A model generated the notes under the pieces. It saw nothing but the letters and a program-made list of their open reading frames with translations, did no database searches and had not been told where the DNA came from. The translations under genes were made by a program, and so were the position numbers. A stretch of DNA of 64,000 nucleotides, taken from assembly GCF_900187355.1 (NCBI RefSeq), contig NZ_LT906451.1, forward strand, positions 2,644,001-2,708,000, given 5' to 3'. The stretch comes from Legionella lansingensis (GTDB taxonomy: Bacteria > Pseudomonadota > Gammaproteobacteria > Legionellales > Legionellaceae). Shown here one piece after another: positions 8,865 through 18,044 of the stretch. Numbering within the stretch: the stretch's first letter is position 1; every line of letters starts with the position of its first letter.

Positions 8865-9480
8865 GAAATTAGGTTTTTAATGAGCAATTTTCTCATGCGA
8901 ACCATGTGGTCATTTTAGTCTTTCCAGCCTCACATAAACGATAGAAAGCTTTAATTTGAGGTTGTTTTATGGCAACGAGCGTGGACATAAAGAGCCATAC
9001 TAACAGCAGATCTACCACCCTATTTCGTTTCCCTTTGAAAGTACCCCTATCACGGTTAAACAGCAATTTGCTTAGATGTTAACGTTCCTAATTCCGGAAA
9101 TTCACAGTATGGCGGTTGCAGTAATTTGACCAATACCTTTGATACTTTTAGACAAGGATTAATCTTAATTTAATATTGTTCTTGAGTGACTTGAATGCAT
9201 GCCAACTCCTTTTCTAAAACGCCCAATACTCGTTGGATTGATTCCCTTTGCTCAGGTGTCGCTTACCCAAACGATTTTTTTCGGCAATCATCATATCAAG
9301 TAATTGTTTTCGACAGGCATTATTGGCACCAGTTTCTTGCTGTTCATTATAAATAATATAGGGGGTGGCTGCATTTTACTGGCAAAGAGGGCATTGATTT
9401 CTGCATCCACTTTATCTGTTTTAGCTAATGTCCGCTCGCATAAATTCTAACGCGTCTTGGGTTTACAACACCAGACGTTT
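8865..9480 (-). pseudogene. IS110-family transposase remnant, nearly full span but frameshifted
   Basis: Reading the minus strand and allowing frame changes, the stretch gives VVNPRRVRI, then LAKTDKVDAEINALFASKMQP (the DEDD N-terminal region), LLDMMIAEKNRLG, ESIQRVLGVLEKEL, then KGIGQITATAIL, PELGTLTSKQIA, NRDRGTFKGKR and MSTLVAIKQPQIKAFY. This is the order of an IS110-family transposase. Several frameshifts and stops show that it is inactive. Together with the remnant at 6475-6825 it brackets the DUF4116 gene. The rest of the 8755-9740 gap holds only promoter-like sequence. Confidence 0.82.
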
Positions 9481-9632
9481 AAATTGTGAGCTAATAATTT
9501 TATTTTTTTTGCGTATTATTAATCAAAATATCATACCTCATCGCTTTGTAGAAACCTTTAAAAATTTGCGTTCCTGTCGATAAGCTCTAAATAACAAGCG
9601 GCCGCTTTTGTTTACATTTTTTTTACATGTAG

Positions 9633-9665
9633 GTTAATTTTTGCTTAATGTGGGTAGTTTACAGT
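9633..9665 (+). promoter_or_regulatory. PmrA box and -10 element of the 1359-residue candidate effector
   Basis: TTAAT at 9634-9638 and TTAAT at 9645-9649 form a direct repeat with an 11-nt period (gTTAATttT-tg-cTTAATgtg). This matches the Legionella PmrA consensus cTTAATatT-N2-cTTAATatT. A -10-like TACAGT begins exactly 15 nt after the start of the second TTAAT. The same 15-nt spacing is found at three other boxes in the window. Confidence 0.7.
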
Positions 9666-9740
9666 ATTTGTATGGCAAGTTAACAGTCGGGAAGTCGAGA
9701 ATGAATTTGATTCCCGCTACGACATTGATAAGGGAATGAT

Positions 9741-12700
9741 ATGAAAACTACAAGCGAGATGCAAAAAACCCTCCAAGAAGATAAGAAAAACCGTATAATT
9801 GAACTCTATCTTAGGGAGAAATTTAGAGATACTTTTCAACCAACCTGGCTAGATACCCCTGACAATTATCGCGAATTAGCCAAGGCGCTTAACTTCCTCT
9901 ACAACCTTGAAGATGACAAATTGTCTCTGACTGCCATAGGCAGCGAGAATGAAGTCACTAGGCGGGACTATAAGAAGCATTTTGAAAAACTGACGGTCCT
10001 ATTGGATTCCATTGTTGAATTTTCAAAAGAGACGCCACCAGTCGCTCTTGCCTTTAATGAAAAAGAAGCCGTCCTCAAAGCAATTGCGATTAAACAGGAA
10101 GGTGGAGCATTATCTTTGCGGGATTTACACGCGCAAAGCAGTAACCTTGGTGTTGCCGAGAAATTACTCAATGCAGAACTTGGTGAATCAGAATGGCTTA
10201 GCGACGTCGATCTAGAAAGAGCCTTGACCAAACTAGGCGTTAAAGACCGCGTACACATCACACGCTTAAACCCCGAAGATATTGGCATGATTTTACACTT
10301 TGAGCGTGTAAAGCATGGTGACGGTGAGGCACCCTATACTATCCCTCTGCTCATTAATTGTGGTTCAAGTGGCTCTTTGCGCAGTCAAGGGTCTCATTGG
10401 ACTGAAGCATTAATCACCGTTGATCCAACAGGACCTAGCATTACTGTTAATTATCGAGACTCCATGCAAACGGATGCGGAGAATATTCAGCACATCATCA
10501 ACGAGGCCATTCGTTATGAGGAAACCTCCAATGTCAATGGTGTCATTAAGCAATATAGTGCCTTTCCTAATATCGATGAAGAGGACATTGAAATAACCGT
10601 TGTCTCCGATGATTCTCAAGATGACACTTGGAGTTGTGGCTATCGTGCTTTGCACAATTTGTTAAGTCACCCAAACTTTCCAACAGCGGGGATCAATATT
10701 CATGCCGCCCCTTGGACAACCATTGTGAATTGTGAGTACGCTTCAATACCATTGCGCAATGCTATGTATCGACTTCTGCTTGATGATTTGCAGATTAATG
10801 AAGAATTTTTCGCTGCAATGCAACTGGATAAAGAAGCATTTAAGCATCTGGAAGATCCTAAAACGTATGGACTAGATAAAGGATTTACCGACCATTACTT
10901 GGACTTACTCTCGGAACACAAACCCAAAACCATCACTTCTAACGATTACGAAACCGAATACAAAGCCATTATCGCTGCATTTCAAGAGATCAAGTTCAAA
11001 ACTGATCGCAAACCAGCATTAGATCAACTGAAGAAAAAAGTAAATGACGTCGCTAAGGACGATAGTCTTTCTTCGGATGCAAAAATTTTTGCTCTCCTTG
11101 ATGTGCTTGCCAATGAATATAATGCTATTTTAGGAACCATGGGCGGAGAAGGAAGTAAGCTTGGCAAGTCTATTAAACAATTTTGCGATAAAGAGTTCGG
11201 AGTTATTCTTAGTAAAGGTCCCAGTTATCAATTCAAAAAAGGTGGACTACTGTTGAAGATGGTGACTGAAATAGGTGAAAAAGTAGAGAAAAAAGGTGGT
11301 AAAGACAGTTTACTTCCACCTCCTAAACCCATTGTGTCAGAATCAACGAAAACGTCCATCAGTACACCCGTCTTGGGAACACCAAAAATAGAAATGCCCA
11401 AGACCAGTTTTTCGGTAAGCAGGGTAAGTTCAAAATCCGAGCCTGGTCAAATTAGCCTATTGAAGAAACAAGAATTAAGCCGCGTAGGTACGATGTTTGG
11501 ACCAACCCAATTTTGCTATGGCGAAAAAGTAGGCGGCGTCGAACCTGGTTTTAGAGCTATTGATTTAGACGAGGCTTTTTTTGAACAGTTAGCAACCATC
11601 ACGCTTCCTGAAAGTGAAACAGGCCCAGTTGCAGAAACATATAAAAGCTTATTGGCAACAATTAAGGCAACAGACAACTTAAAATTAAAACAAATCGCTT
11701 TCGCTACATTTATTAATGCTCATGTAGCGAAACCGCATGCGAAAGGAGAGCTTCACCCAACGATTACAGCCCTCTGCGAGCAAATTAAGACAGCCGTCAA
11801 AAACAACAACCACTTAAGTGCCTGGCTGTACAAGCTCGATTATGCAGAAAGTGGAGCAAAGAAGGGTCGTATTAAAGCAAACGTGGAAGCTCTCAGGGAG
11901 TTTGTGGGTACACGTTTGGCTGGAATTTTTAGTGACAAAAATCAAAAACAAGAGATTCTGTGGATGAGTGGCCCCTCAGGTCCTCATGCTTTATTAGCAT
12001 GCGGCTGGAAAAATGACTTGAGGGAACTAAAAGAGTTTCTCCATGGAGGTGGAGCACCCGATTGGGAGGGGGTCTTAGTTGACGATCCCAAAGCCAAGAT
12101 TAAAACCTCTAAACATATACCCGGTTTGGGTAAAAATTTGATTTTTGGCCTCGCCATCGGCGATCGAGATGGTGTAGGCAAGGAAGCGCAAAATAAAGGC
12201 TTTGCAGGGAAAGCCTTTTATGGTTTTGACTATGGTAAGACCTATGATGGCGAGAGCGTATGCGGCTCTTTAAAAGATGATTTTAGCTTTTATAATCCTG
12301 GGTCTGGCGCGCCTGAAATGCTTAGAGGTGAAAGTAAAATTGGTCTATATCGCCATATCATGTACCGCAACTACAGCATCTTTAACGATACACAATATTC
12401 TGATCGCATGGAAGGCGTCCATATTTTGAAAAAAATGATAACCGGCGAAAATCCTAGCGAAGAAATTCTTAAAAGCTATCCTGGCTTAAGGCAAGAATTA
12501 TATCGTATCCAAGAACGCACACCCACCACAGAAACGCTGTTAAATCGCTTAGGTCTGATTAGAGCCTTGTGCAAAGAGGGAGGACAATATCAACAGCTGA
12601 TCGATAACCTCTCTGTGCAAATTAGTACGAGTAAATTATCACCATTTGAGCGCTATTTTGCCGAAATCAAAATAGACTTGATAAAACAAGCCCTAGAAAC

Positions 12701-13820
12701 TGACATGAATTTTAAAGAACTCAACGGCTACATGACGCTTCTTGATGGGTGGACGAAAAAAGCCGCGGTTAATAACCAACAAATTCTTGAGGTGTTTGCT
12801 CAACGTTTGTCATTGACAAAGGAGGAAGTAAACTTTCTAGATAAAATGGAGAAAGTTTTTTCTCCAACGTCTATCGTCTCTCATGAAGCTATTCTGAATC
12901 ATCTACGCATTACCCGACCTCAGGATCGCATTCCTTTTCAATTAACAAATCAAAAAGACGGTACTTATACGTTGACAACCTCAAATGAAACCGTGCAGGC
13001 ACAGCTAAAGGATCTATTTGGTTTAAACTGCAAGGTGACAGAAGAGGGTTTAAGTTTCAATCTTACACAAAAGGAATTGGCAAAACTGATGATCGACGTT
13101 AATCGATATTATGAGATGAAAAAACAAACTCTTCTAGCTAAGGCGATGTATCGGCTAGAAACGCTGCCTCGTTTAAAAGAGACTTATCCCACCGAAACCT
13201 TACTTTATTTGCGAGACTTGCTTAATCATGAAAAATCAGAGCCCCAAAAAGCAGAGATCAGTTTTCTTTGGCTACCGGATTCAAGCTTATCCTTACATTT
13301 AATATTAAAAACAGAGGAACAAGCAAAGCAGATACAACAAATTTTTGAATTGGAAGAGACCCCACGACTTAACGTCATTACGGCTGTTGAGATCCCATGC
13401 GAAAAGCTACAAGAAAAGAAATCTGTTATAAACAAATACTATCAGAGCGTAACAGGAACTTTGGTCGAACTACCAAACAAATGGGAAACAATTCGATCAT
13501 CCAAAGAAGAAATCGATGAAATCAACGAAGAGGTCAGTGAAGGCCACGAAGAACGTTTTGAGCTAATAAAACGTTTTCAGGCTTTCAAGCTTCCTAAAGA
13601 ACTGCAAGATAGGTTAGGGGAGGCCATCAACGAAATGTCTCTTGCCACCGTAGAAACACTGCTAGGATATAATGACAATACCCTGAGAGACAAAACGAAT
13701 ATAAGCCATATCATTGAGGAAGAACCAGAAAAAATTGTCGTCATCCCACAAGAGATCGAATTGCATGATCTCGGGTCGACCTCAACGTCCTCGAAGCCTG
13801 ATTCAACCTATTATCTTTAG
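9741..13820 (+). CDS. Candidate Dot/Icm effector with CE-clan-like cysteine protease signature
   Basis: I do not recognise this 1359-residue protein as a named effector. Residues about 200-305 carry the pattern of CE-clan (Ulp1/YopJ-like) proteases: SHWTEALI (H219), VNYRDSM (D240) and SQDDTWSCGY (Q293, C299); Q is six residues before C, as in Ulp1-type enzymes. Such enzymes cleave ubiquitin-like modifiers or acetylate host proteins. A second region contains GDRD (807-810) and FDYG (829-832), which recalls the catalytic and metal-binding loops of phosphoinositide-kinase-like folds, but this is weak. The C-terminal 80 residues are glutamate-rich and end STSSKPDSTYYL, compatible with a Dot/Icm signal. 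A strong PmrA-type box precedes it. It stands alone between an IS110 remnant and a palindromic repeat. Confidence 0.75.
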   Translation: MKTTSEMQKTLQEDKKNRIIELYLREKFRDTFQPTWLDTPDNYRELAKALNFLYNLEDDKLSLTAIGSENEVTRRDYKKHFEKLTVLLDSIVEFSKETPPVALAFNEKEAVLKAIAIKQEGGALSLRDLHAQSSNLGVAEKLLNAELGESEWLSDVDLERALTKLGVKDRVHITRLNPEDIGMILHFERVKHGDGEAPYTIPLLINCGSSGSLRSQGSHWTEALITVDPTGPSITVNYRDSMQTDAENIQHIINEAIRYEETSNVNGVIKQYSAFPNIDEEDIEITVVSDDSQDDTWSCGYRALHNLLSHPNFPTAGINIHAAPWTTIVNCEYASIPLRNAMYRLLLDDLQINEEFFAAMQLDKEAFKHLEDPKTYGLDKGFTDHYLDLLSEHKPKTITSNDYETEYKAIIAAFQEIKFKTDRKPALDQLKKKVNDVAKDDSLSSDAKIFALLDVLANEYNAILGTMGGEGSKLGKSIKQFCDKEFGVILSKGPSYQFKKGGLLLKMVTEIGEKVEKKGGKDSLLPPPKPIVSESTKTSISTPVLGTPKIEMPKTSFSVSRVSSKSEPGQISLLKKQELSRVGTMFGPTQFCYGEKVGGVEPGFRAIDLDEAFFEQLATITLPESETGPVAETYKSLLATIKATDNLKLKQIAFATFINAHVAKPHAKGELHPTITALCEQIKTAVKNNNHLSAWLYKLDYAESGAKKGRIKANVEALREFVGTRLAGIFSDKNQKQEILWMSGPSGPHALLACGWKNDLRELKEFLHGGGAPDWEGVLVDDPKAKIKTSKHIPGLGKNLIFGLAIGDRDGVGKEAQNKGFAGKAFYGFDYGKTYDGESVCGSLKDDFSFYNPGSGAPEMLRGESKIGLYRHIMYRNYSIFNDTQYSDRMEGVHILKKMITGENPSEEILKSYPGLRQELYRIQERTPTTETLLNRLGLIRALCKEGGQYQQLIDNLSVQISTSKLSPFERYFAEIKIDLIKQALETDMNFKELNGYMTLLDGWTKKAAVNNQQILEVFAQRLSLTKEEVNFLDKMEKVFSPTSIVSHEAILNHLRITRPQDRIPFQLTNQKDGTYTLTTSNETVQAQLKDLFGLNCKVTEEGLSFNLTQKELAKLMIDVNRYYEMKKQTLLAKAMYRLETLPRLKETYPTETLLYLRDLLNHEKSEPQKAEISFLWLPDSSLSLHLILKTEEQAKQIQQIFELEETPRLNVITAVEIPCEKLQEKKSVINKYYQSVTGTLVELPNKWETIRSSKEEIDEINEEVSEGHEERFELIKRFQAFKLPKELQDRLGEAINEMSLATVETLLGYNDNTLRDKTNISHIIEEEPEKIVVIPQEIELHDLGSTSTSSKPDSTYYL

Positions 13821-13871
13821 GTGAAAGTAGAGCAGGAACGTCCTGCTCTATGAGCATGTACCAGAAAAACC

Positions 13872-13945
13872 CGAATTACCGCGGCTTGACCGCGGTATCC
13901 ATGTCCAAACTAACATGTGGACCCGGGCGATGCCGCGGGGATTCG
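13872..13945. repeat. Dispersed palindromic element (copy 1)
   Basis: Outer arms CGAATTACCGCGG / CCGCGGGGATTCG enclose inner arms (CCGCGGTATCCATGTCC / TGTGGACCCGGG). It is followed by GAGAGCGCTTGACA, a flank shared with other copies. It lies between two convergent genes and could also act as a bidirectional terminator. Confidence 0.85.
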
Positions 13946-13997
13946 AGAGCGCTTGACAAAGACTTGTGGCGAAATCTGCAACAATGCTGATTTACCT

Positions 13998-14618
13998 CTA
14001 GCGCGATAAAGTTGGCTCAGTGCCACGAGATTGACGGAATGTTTCCCGAGGTGCTTCTGGAGGATAGCCATAACCTTTATCAGCAAGGCGTTTCACGTTT
14101 TGCAGATAGCGTTCACCCCAAACATCGGGATTAAAATTGGTTACTACGACGTTATAACTCAAGTTAATAATAGACTCGAACGCTTTACGTTGTGCCAACT
14201 CATGCCCACCAAAAGCCACTTGTACTTCTGTTTCCGCGCTCACGCCGCCGCTTTTTAAACGTTCCACCAGGAGATAAATCATCTTCTCGATGGTATAAAA
14301 TAATTTACAATTCGACATGCCGACACTAAACATCTCCGAAGCTTTGGATGCAGTTAATCTAAAACCATAATCGTGGATTGGGTAAACGAATTCTCGCTCG
14401 TCAGTTCCAGGTAAAAGCTCGGGTTCGATAATAAGTGGCGGGGAGATGACATCAATCGTTGGACTGATAATAAAAATTTCAAAATTAGACCAACGCCACC
14501 ACATCTGCCAAACTTGCTCGATAAGCGCCACAGGGTCAACAGGCTCATCAGCTAATATTCTCTTCCGGCCTTCTTCTGCTAGCGCGACATATTCTTCTGT
14601 GGAAAAATCTTCGGGCAT
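13998..14618 (-). CDS. Conserved hypothetical protein next to feoABC
   Basis: This 206-residue protein starts MPEDFSTEEYVALAEEGRKR and has no signal peptide or membrane segment. It contains a tryptophan-rich stretch (VWQMWWRWSNFEIF, about 36-49) and a proline-rich acidic segment (SPPLIIEPELLPGTDEREF). I do not recognise the fold. It is on the same strand as feoABC, 92 bases downstream of feoC with its own likely promoter in the gap, so it need not belong to that operon. No PmrA-type box was seen. It is probably a real gene, since the codon use resembles its neighbours and the frame is long. Confidence 0.7.
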   Translation of the reverse strand: MPEDFSTEEYVALAEEGRKRILADEPVDPVALIEQVWQMWWRWSNFEIFIISPTIDVISPPLIIEPELLPGTDEREFVYPIHDYGFRLTASKASEMFSVGMSNCKLFYTIEKMIYLLVERLKSGGVSAETEVQVAFGGHELAQRKAFESIINLSYNVVVTNFNPDVWGERYLQNVKRLADKGYGYPPEAPRETFRQSRGTEPTLSR

Positions 14619-14710
14619 TTCAACACCTATATAGCATTTAATACAATTATCTTAGCCCAAAATAGCTTAACGAGCACCGCTAAAAGACAAAAGAAACTGT
14701 AAAATAAACG

Positions 14711-14938
14711 TTATTTTTCGGTAAAACAATACTGATAATAGACCGGAGGCTTTGAGGCACACTTAAAGCACCGACTCTGGCAAGCCGAATTCCCCTGACA
14801 ACACTCAATCACTTTTTTACGAAGCCATATATTCAGCATCGGTTGCAATGCTTGAACGTCAACTTGAAATTCCCGTGCCATTTGTTGATCACTAGCGATT
14901 TGCTTGCGGCGCAAGTAATCACGAATTTGCAGCAACAT
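14711..14938 (-). CDS. feoC: FeoC-like protein of the ferrous iron transporter
   Basis: This 75-residue protein begins MLLQIRDYLRRKQIASDQQMAREFQVD, a small winged-helix fold, and ends in a cysteine-rich part (CCQGNSACQSRCFKCAS) that fits the Fe-S-binding cysteines of FeoC. FeoC stabilises FeoB or regulates the operon. The ATG at 14938 has GGGGGA seven bases upstream; GTG 14950 is the alternative. It overlaps the feoB stop by 20 bases, so it is translationally coupled. Confidence 0.85.
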   Translation of the reverse strand: MLLQIRDYLRRKQIASDQQMAREFQVDVQALQPMLNIWLRKKVIECCQGNSACQSRCFKCASKPPVYYQYCFTEK

Positions 14939-17231
14939 AAATCCCCCCACTTGAGCGTCGCTTTAAAGATACAATTAAGCCAGTAACACCAACTATCATG
15001 ATGACAACCAGGGTTATGGATTGCAGCGGATGAGAAGCAACCGTTGCTAACTGATAAATTAAAACTGCAGTGGTATAAGCAACAATAAAAGACCAAATAA
15101 TGGAAAACCACATCATTTTTTTGCTAGCTTCTTGTCTGATTACCGCCATGGTTGAGACACAAGGTATATAGAGCAAAATAAAGACCAAGTAGGCATAAGC
15201 ACCTGCTTTGCCATCAAAACGCTCAACCATCATGCCATAAACGGATTGCGAAAGCGCACCATCTGGGGCACTAGCTACGAGCGGATTTACCAAGGCTTGC
15301 CCCAGCTCGCTAAGATTTTGTGGGATAGACCAAAAAGCCGACTGTAGAGAACCCCAAAAATCAAAATTAGCGGCTGTTACCTGCGCTAGATGTCCTACCT
15401 GGGCGTAGAGTGAATTTAAAGAGCCCACCACGACTTCTTTAGCAAGCATTCCCGTCAATAGACCGACAGTTGCTGGCCAGTTGTCCTGGTGCAGACCCAT
15501 GGGCGCAAAAACAGGCGTTAGCCATTGTCCCAGCAATGACAATAACGATTGCGTACTTGCTTCACCAGTACTCATACCACCCTGTAAGGTTATTGAATTT
15601 AATCCACCTAAAATGACACAAACAGGAATAATTAAGCGACCAGCACGAATAACAAAATGGCGTAGACGTAAAAATGTTTCCCGAAAAAGGCGTTTTAACG
15701 TTGGCTTATGGTAGGCTGGCAATTCCAAGATCAGCGGTGAAGCCTGTCCGCGTAGTATCGTATTACGCAAAATAAAACCAGTGAACACTGCCATAACGAT
15801 ACCTAGGAGGTACAAAGAAAAAACGATGTTTTGTCCACCGGTAGGGAAAAATGCTGCGACAAACACGGCATAAATGGCCAGACGAGCACTACAAGACATG
15901 AACGGGCTCATCATCACTGTTAGTAATCTATCGCGTTCTGAATCAAGTGTTCGCGCAGCCATAATCGCAGGAACATTACAACCAAAGCCCACAATCATTG
16001 GTACAAACGACTTACCTGGTAAACCCAAGGCTCGCATGATTTTATCAACAACAAAGGCAGCACGAGCCATATAACCGGAAGCTTCCAGCAAGGATAAAAA
16101 GAAAAACATGGCGGCGATAACGGGAATAAAAGTCAAGGTCGTATTGATCCCTTTACCGAGACCATTTGCAAGCAAAGCAATTAACCAATGCGGGGTATGA
16201 AGTTGTTGTAACAGCCAGGCTGTACCTTGAACAAAGATAGTGTCTGTGGTTATATCAAAAAAATCTTGAAAGGCGCCGCCAATATTGATAGCAAACAAGA
16301 ACATCAAATACATGAGTCCCAAGAAAATAGGCAAGGCCAAGTAACGATGCAACACGATACGATCCAACTTCGCTGTGAAATGTTCACTGGCATCACTGCA
16401 TTTCTTTTGCACTGCTAGCACGAGCTCATGGATTTTTGTATAGCGTGCGTCAGCGCAGATGATATCAAAGTCTTCTTTGTCGACTTCCCGCAGCTTGTTG
16501 ACCGCGGGATCCAGCGAACTTGCAAGATCTATGGATCCCGCGGTCAACCCCGCGAATAAATCGTGGGGGCGGGAAGTCGGCGATATAGATAGGAGCATAC
16601 TGTCTCCCTCTACAATTCGTCTCGCATAATAATCTACCAACAATGGAGCAATCTTTTGCTTTAACAGCTGTTGTCTTAATTCAACGAGGGTTTCTTTAAC
16701 TTTTGCAGGGAATTCCAGTGCAAGTGGCTTCGGGGGAGCATGTTTTTTGCCCAAAGCTTCATTCAAAGCATCAATACCTATTTTCTTATGTGCTTGCAAG
16801 GGCAGAACAGGACAACCTAACGCTTGCGCCAAGGCTTGGTTATCAATGGCAATACCGCGTTGATTGGCAATATCCATCATATTTAAAACAACAACGACAG
16901 GCTTCCCTAATTCCAAGAGTTGACTTGTTAAATATAAATGACGCTCCAGGTGACAAGCATCAACCACATTGATAATCATATCAGTATCTAAAGTAACCAA
17001 GGCAGTTGCGGCAATTCGTTCATCTTGACTTGCAGCTGTTGACGAGCTTAAAGAATAAATCCCTGGCAAATCAGTGACATCAATGGTTTGATTGCCCAGG
17101 AAATAAGAACCTGTTTTCTTTTCGACAGTTACACCAGGCCAGTTACCGACGCGTTGGTTAGAACCCGTTAAGGCATTGAATAATGTGGTTTTACCACAAT
17201 TGGGATTACCCACCAAAAGAACATGCGTCAT
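14919..17231 (-). CDS. feoB: Ferrous iron transporter FeoB, with a palindromic-element insertion
   Basis: This 770-residue inner-membrane Fe(II) transporter has an N-terminal G domain (GNPNCGKTT, residues 8-16; DLPG; NMMD) and a C-terminal polytopic region with two gate domains (GFGCNVPAIMAARTL and the late GMLAKEVVVGSL). The ATG at 17231 overlaps the feoA stop (ATGA). Residues about 218-251 (PTSRPHDLFAGLTAGSIDLA...) are encoded by a 99-bp copy of the dispersed palindromic element, in frame, between the G domain's helical extension and ICADARYTKI. FeoB proteins normally have only a short linker there. The frame stays open, so the gene is probably functional. Confidence 0.96.
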   Translation of the reverse strand: MTHVLLVGNPNCGKTTLFNALTGSNQRVGNWPGVTVEKKTGSYFLGNQTIDVTDLPGIYSLSSSTAASQDERIAATALVTLDTDMIINVVDACHLERHLYLTSQLLELGKPVVVVLNMMDIANQRGIAIDNQALAQALGCPVLPLQAHKKIGIDALNEALGKKHAPPKPLALEFPAKVKETLVELRQQLLKQKIAPLLVDYYARRIVEGDSMLLSISPTSRPHDLFAGLTAGSIDLASSLDPAVNKLREVDKEDFDIICADARYTKIHELVLAVQKKCSDASEHFTAKLDRIVLHRYLALPIFLGLMYLMFLFAINIGGAFQDFFDITTDTIFVQGTAWLLQQLHTPHWLIALLANGLGKGINTTLTFIPVIAAMFFFLSLLEASGYMARAAFVVDKIMRALGLPGKSFVPMIVGFGCNVPAIMAARTLDSERDRLLTVMMSPFMSCSARLAIYAVFVAAFFPTGGQNIVFSLYLLGIVMAVFTGFILRNTILRGQASPLILELPAYHKPTLKRLFRETFLRLRHFVIRAGRLIIPVCVILGGLNSITLQGGMSTGEASTQSLLSLLGQWLTPVFAPMGLHQDNWPATVGLLTGMLAKEVVVGSLNSLYAQVGHLAQVTAANFDFWGSLQSAFWSIPQNLSELGQALVNPLVASAPDGALSQSVYGMMVERFDGKAGAYAYLVFILLYIPCVSTMAVIRQEASKKMMWFSIIWSFIVAYTTAVLIYQLATVASHPLQSITLVVIMIVGVTGLIVSLKRRSSGGIYVAANS
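16481..16579. repeat. Palindromic element inserted in frame inside feoB
   Basis: Outer arms CGACTTCCCGC (16481-16491) and GCGGGAAGTCG (16569-16579) and inner 17-bp arms (16497-16513, GTTGACCGCGGGATCCA, and 16532-16548, its exact complement) form a nested palindrome. The core matches the intergenic copies. Its length of 99 bp is 33 codons, and it has no stop in the feoB frame. Confidence 0.88.
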
Positions 17232-17455
17232 ACAGGCTCCCAAATTAACTCAGCAGCCTCTTCTTTACGCAACGTCAAAGAAATACCACGTACTTCTACT
17301 TGCACAGGACAACCTAAGGGCGCTATCCGAATCACTGAGATTTCCACACCTCGTGTAATCCCTAGAGATAACAATCTCCTACGGTACAATACACTTGTTT
17401 GGCCAAAATCAACTAACCGGACGTGGTCACCCTTTACAAGCTCGTTAATGCGCAT
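17228..17455 (-). CDS. feoA: Ferrous iron transport accessory protein FeoA
   Basis: This 75-residue SH3-like protein has the FeoA pattern: a start with GDHVRLVDFG, then RRRLLSLGITRGVEISVIRIAPLGCPVQVEVRG, then SLTLRKEEAAELIW. FeoA is needed for FeoB-dependent Fe(II) uptake. It is the first gene of feoABC, its stop overlaps the feoB start (ATGA), and a Fur box lies 47 bases upstream. Confidence 0.93.
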   Translation of the reverse strand: MRINELVKGDHVRLVDFGQTSVLYRRRLLSLGITRGVEISVIRIAPLGCPVQVEVRGISLTLRKEEAAELIWEPV

Positions 17456-17501
17456 CTTTTGTAATTTTTAAATCCAATTAAAATGATAGTCTAACATAAA
17501 T

Positions 17502-17520
17502 GATATCGATAATCATTCTC
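17502..17520 (-). promoter_or_regulatory. Fur box upstream of feoABC
   Basis: GATATCGATAATCATTCTC matches the 19-bp Fur consensus GATAATGATAATCATTATC at 16 of 19 positions. It lies 47-65 bases before the feoA start, as expected for iron-repressed feo operons. Confidence 0.8.
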
Positions 17521-17570
17521 ATTTTAGAGAAAAAATAAGCATTCTTGGTCTCGATTTTATGAAATTTTTA

Positions 17571-17697
17571 CGAATTCCCGTGGCTTGACCACGGGATCCA
17601 GCGATCCTCAATGACTATGGATACCGTGGTCAAGCCACGGTAATTCGATTCGATGTCCTAAAAGTCAAACAATAAAAACTTGAAGATCGAGTTTTAT
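17571..17697. repeat. Dispersed palindromic element (copy 3) with conserved flank
   Basis: The core palindrome is at 17571-17647 (CGAATTCCCGTGG ... CCACGGTAATTCG). The next 50 bases (17648-17697), read on the minus strand, match the plus-strand sequence just before the copy at 20861 (AACTCGATCTTC, then TTGACTTTTAG and ACATCGAATTACC). The element is therefore longer than its palindrome. Confidence 0.8.
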
Positions 17698-18014
17698 GGT
17701 TTATTAACCACATAGCCGGCTTCTTCCCAGGCACTAATTCCACCTGTAAGCGAAAAAAGATGAAGAGATGGATCTTCTGCGATCAGTTTCTCACAAGCAT
17801 TTAGGCTTCGCTTACCAGCCTTACAATGAAAAACAAGTCGCTTGTTTCCTGGGTTGGGCAAAGTATTTTTTGAGATGGTTGTCAGCGGCATAGAGATAGC
17901 CCCAGGAATATTCTCAGCCGCATGCTCTTCAGGATCACGCACATCAATAAGAACAGCATTTTGCCTATCCAACCACTCTTTCAATGTTGCAGCATCAATA
18001 CTTTCAATAGCCAT
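17694..18014 (-). CDS. Rhodanese-like sulfurtransferase
   Basis: This 106-residue single-domain rhodanese has LIDVRDPEEHAAENIPGAISMP at the N-terminus and the catalytic loop VFHCKAGKRS (C at about residue 75, CxxGxR form). Such proteins move sulfane sulfur to thiol acceptors such as thioredoxin or cyanide. It has no signal peptide, so it is cytoplasmic. It is 30 bases downstream of zapE on the same strand, probably one transcript. Its 3' end touches the palindromic element's flank. Confidence 0.88.
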   Translation of the reverse strand: MAIESIDAATLKEWLDRQNAVLIDVRDPEEHAAENIPGAISMPLTTISKNTLPNPGNKRLVFHCKAGKRSLNACEKLIAEDPSLHLFSLTGGISAWEEAGYVVNKP

Positions 18015-18044
18015 ATGATCTCCTTTTAAAATAAATGAAGTTGC

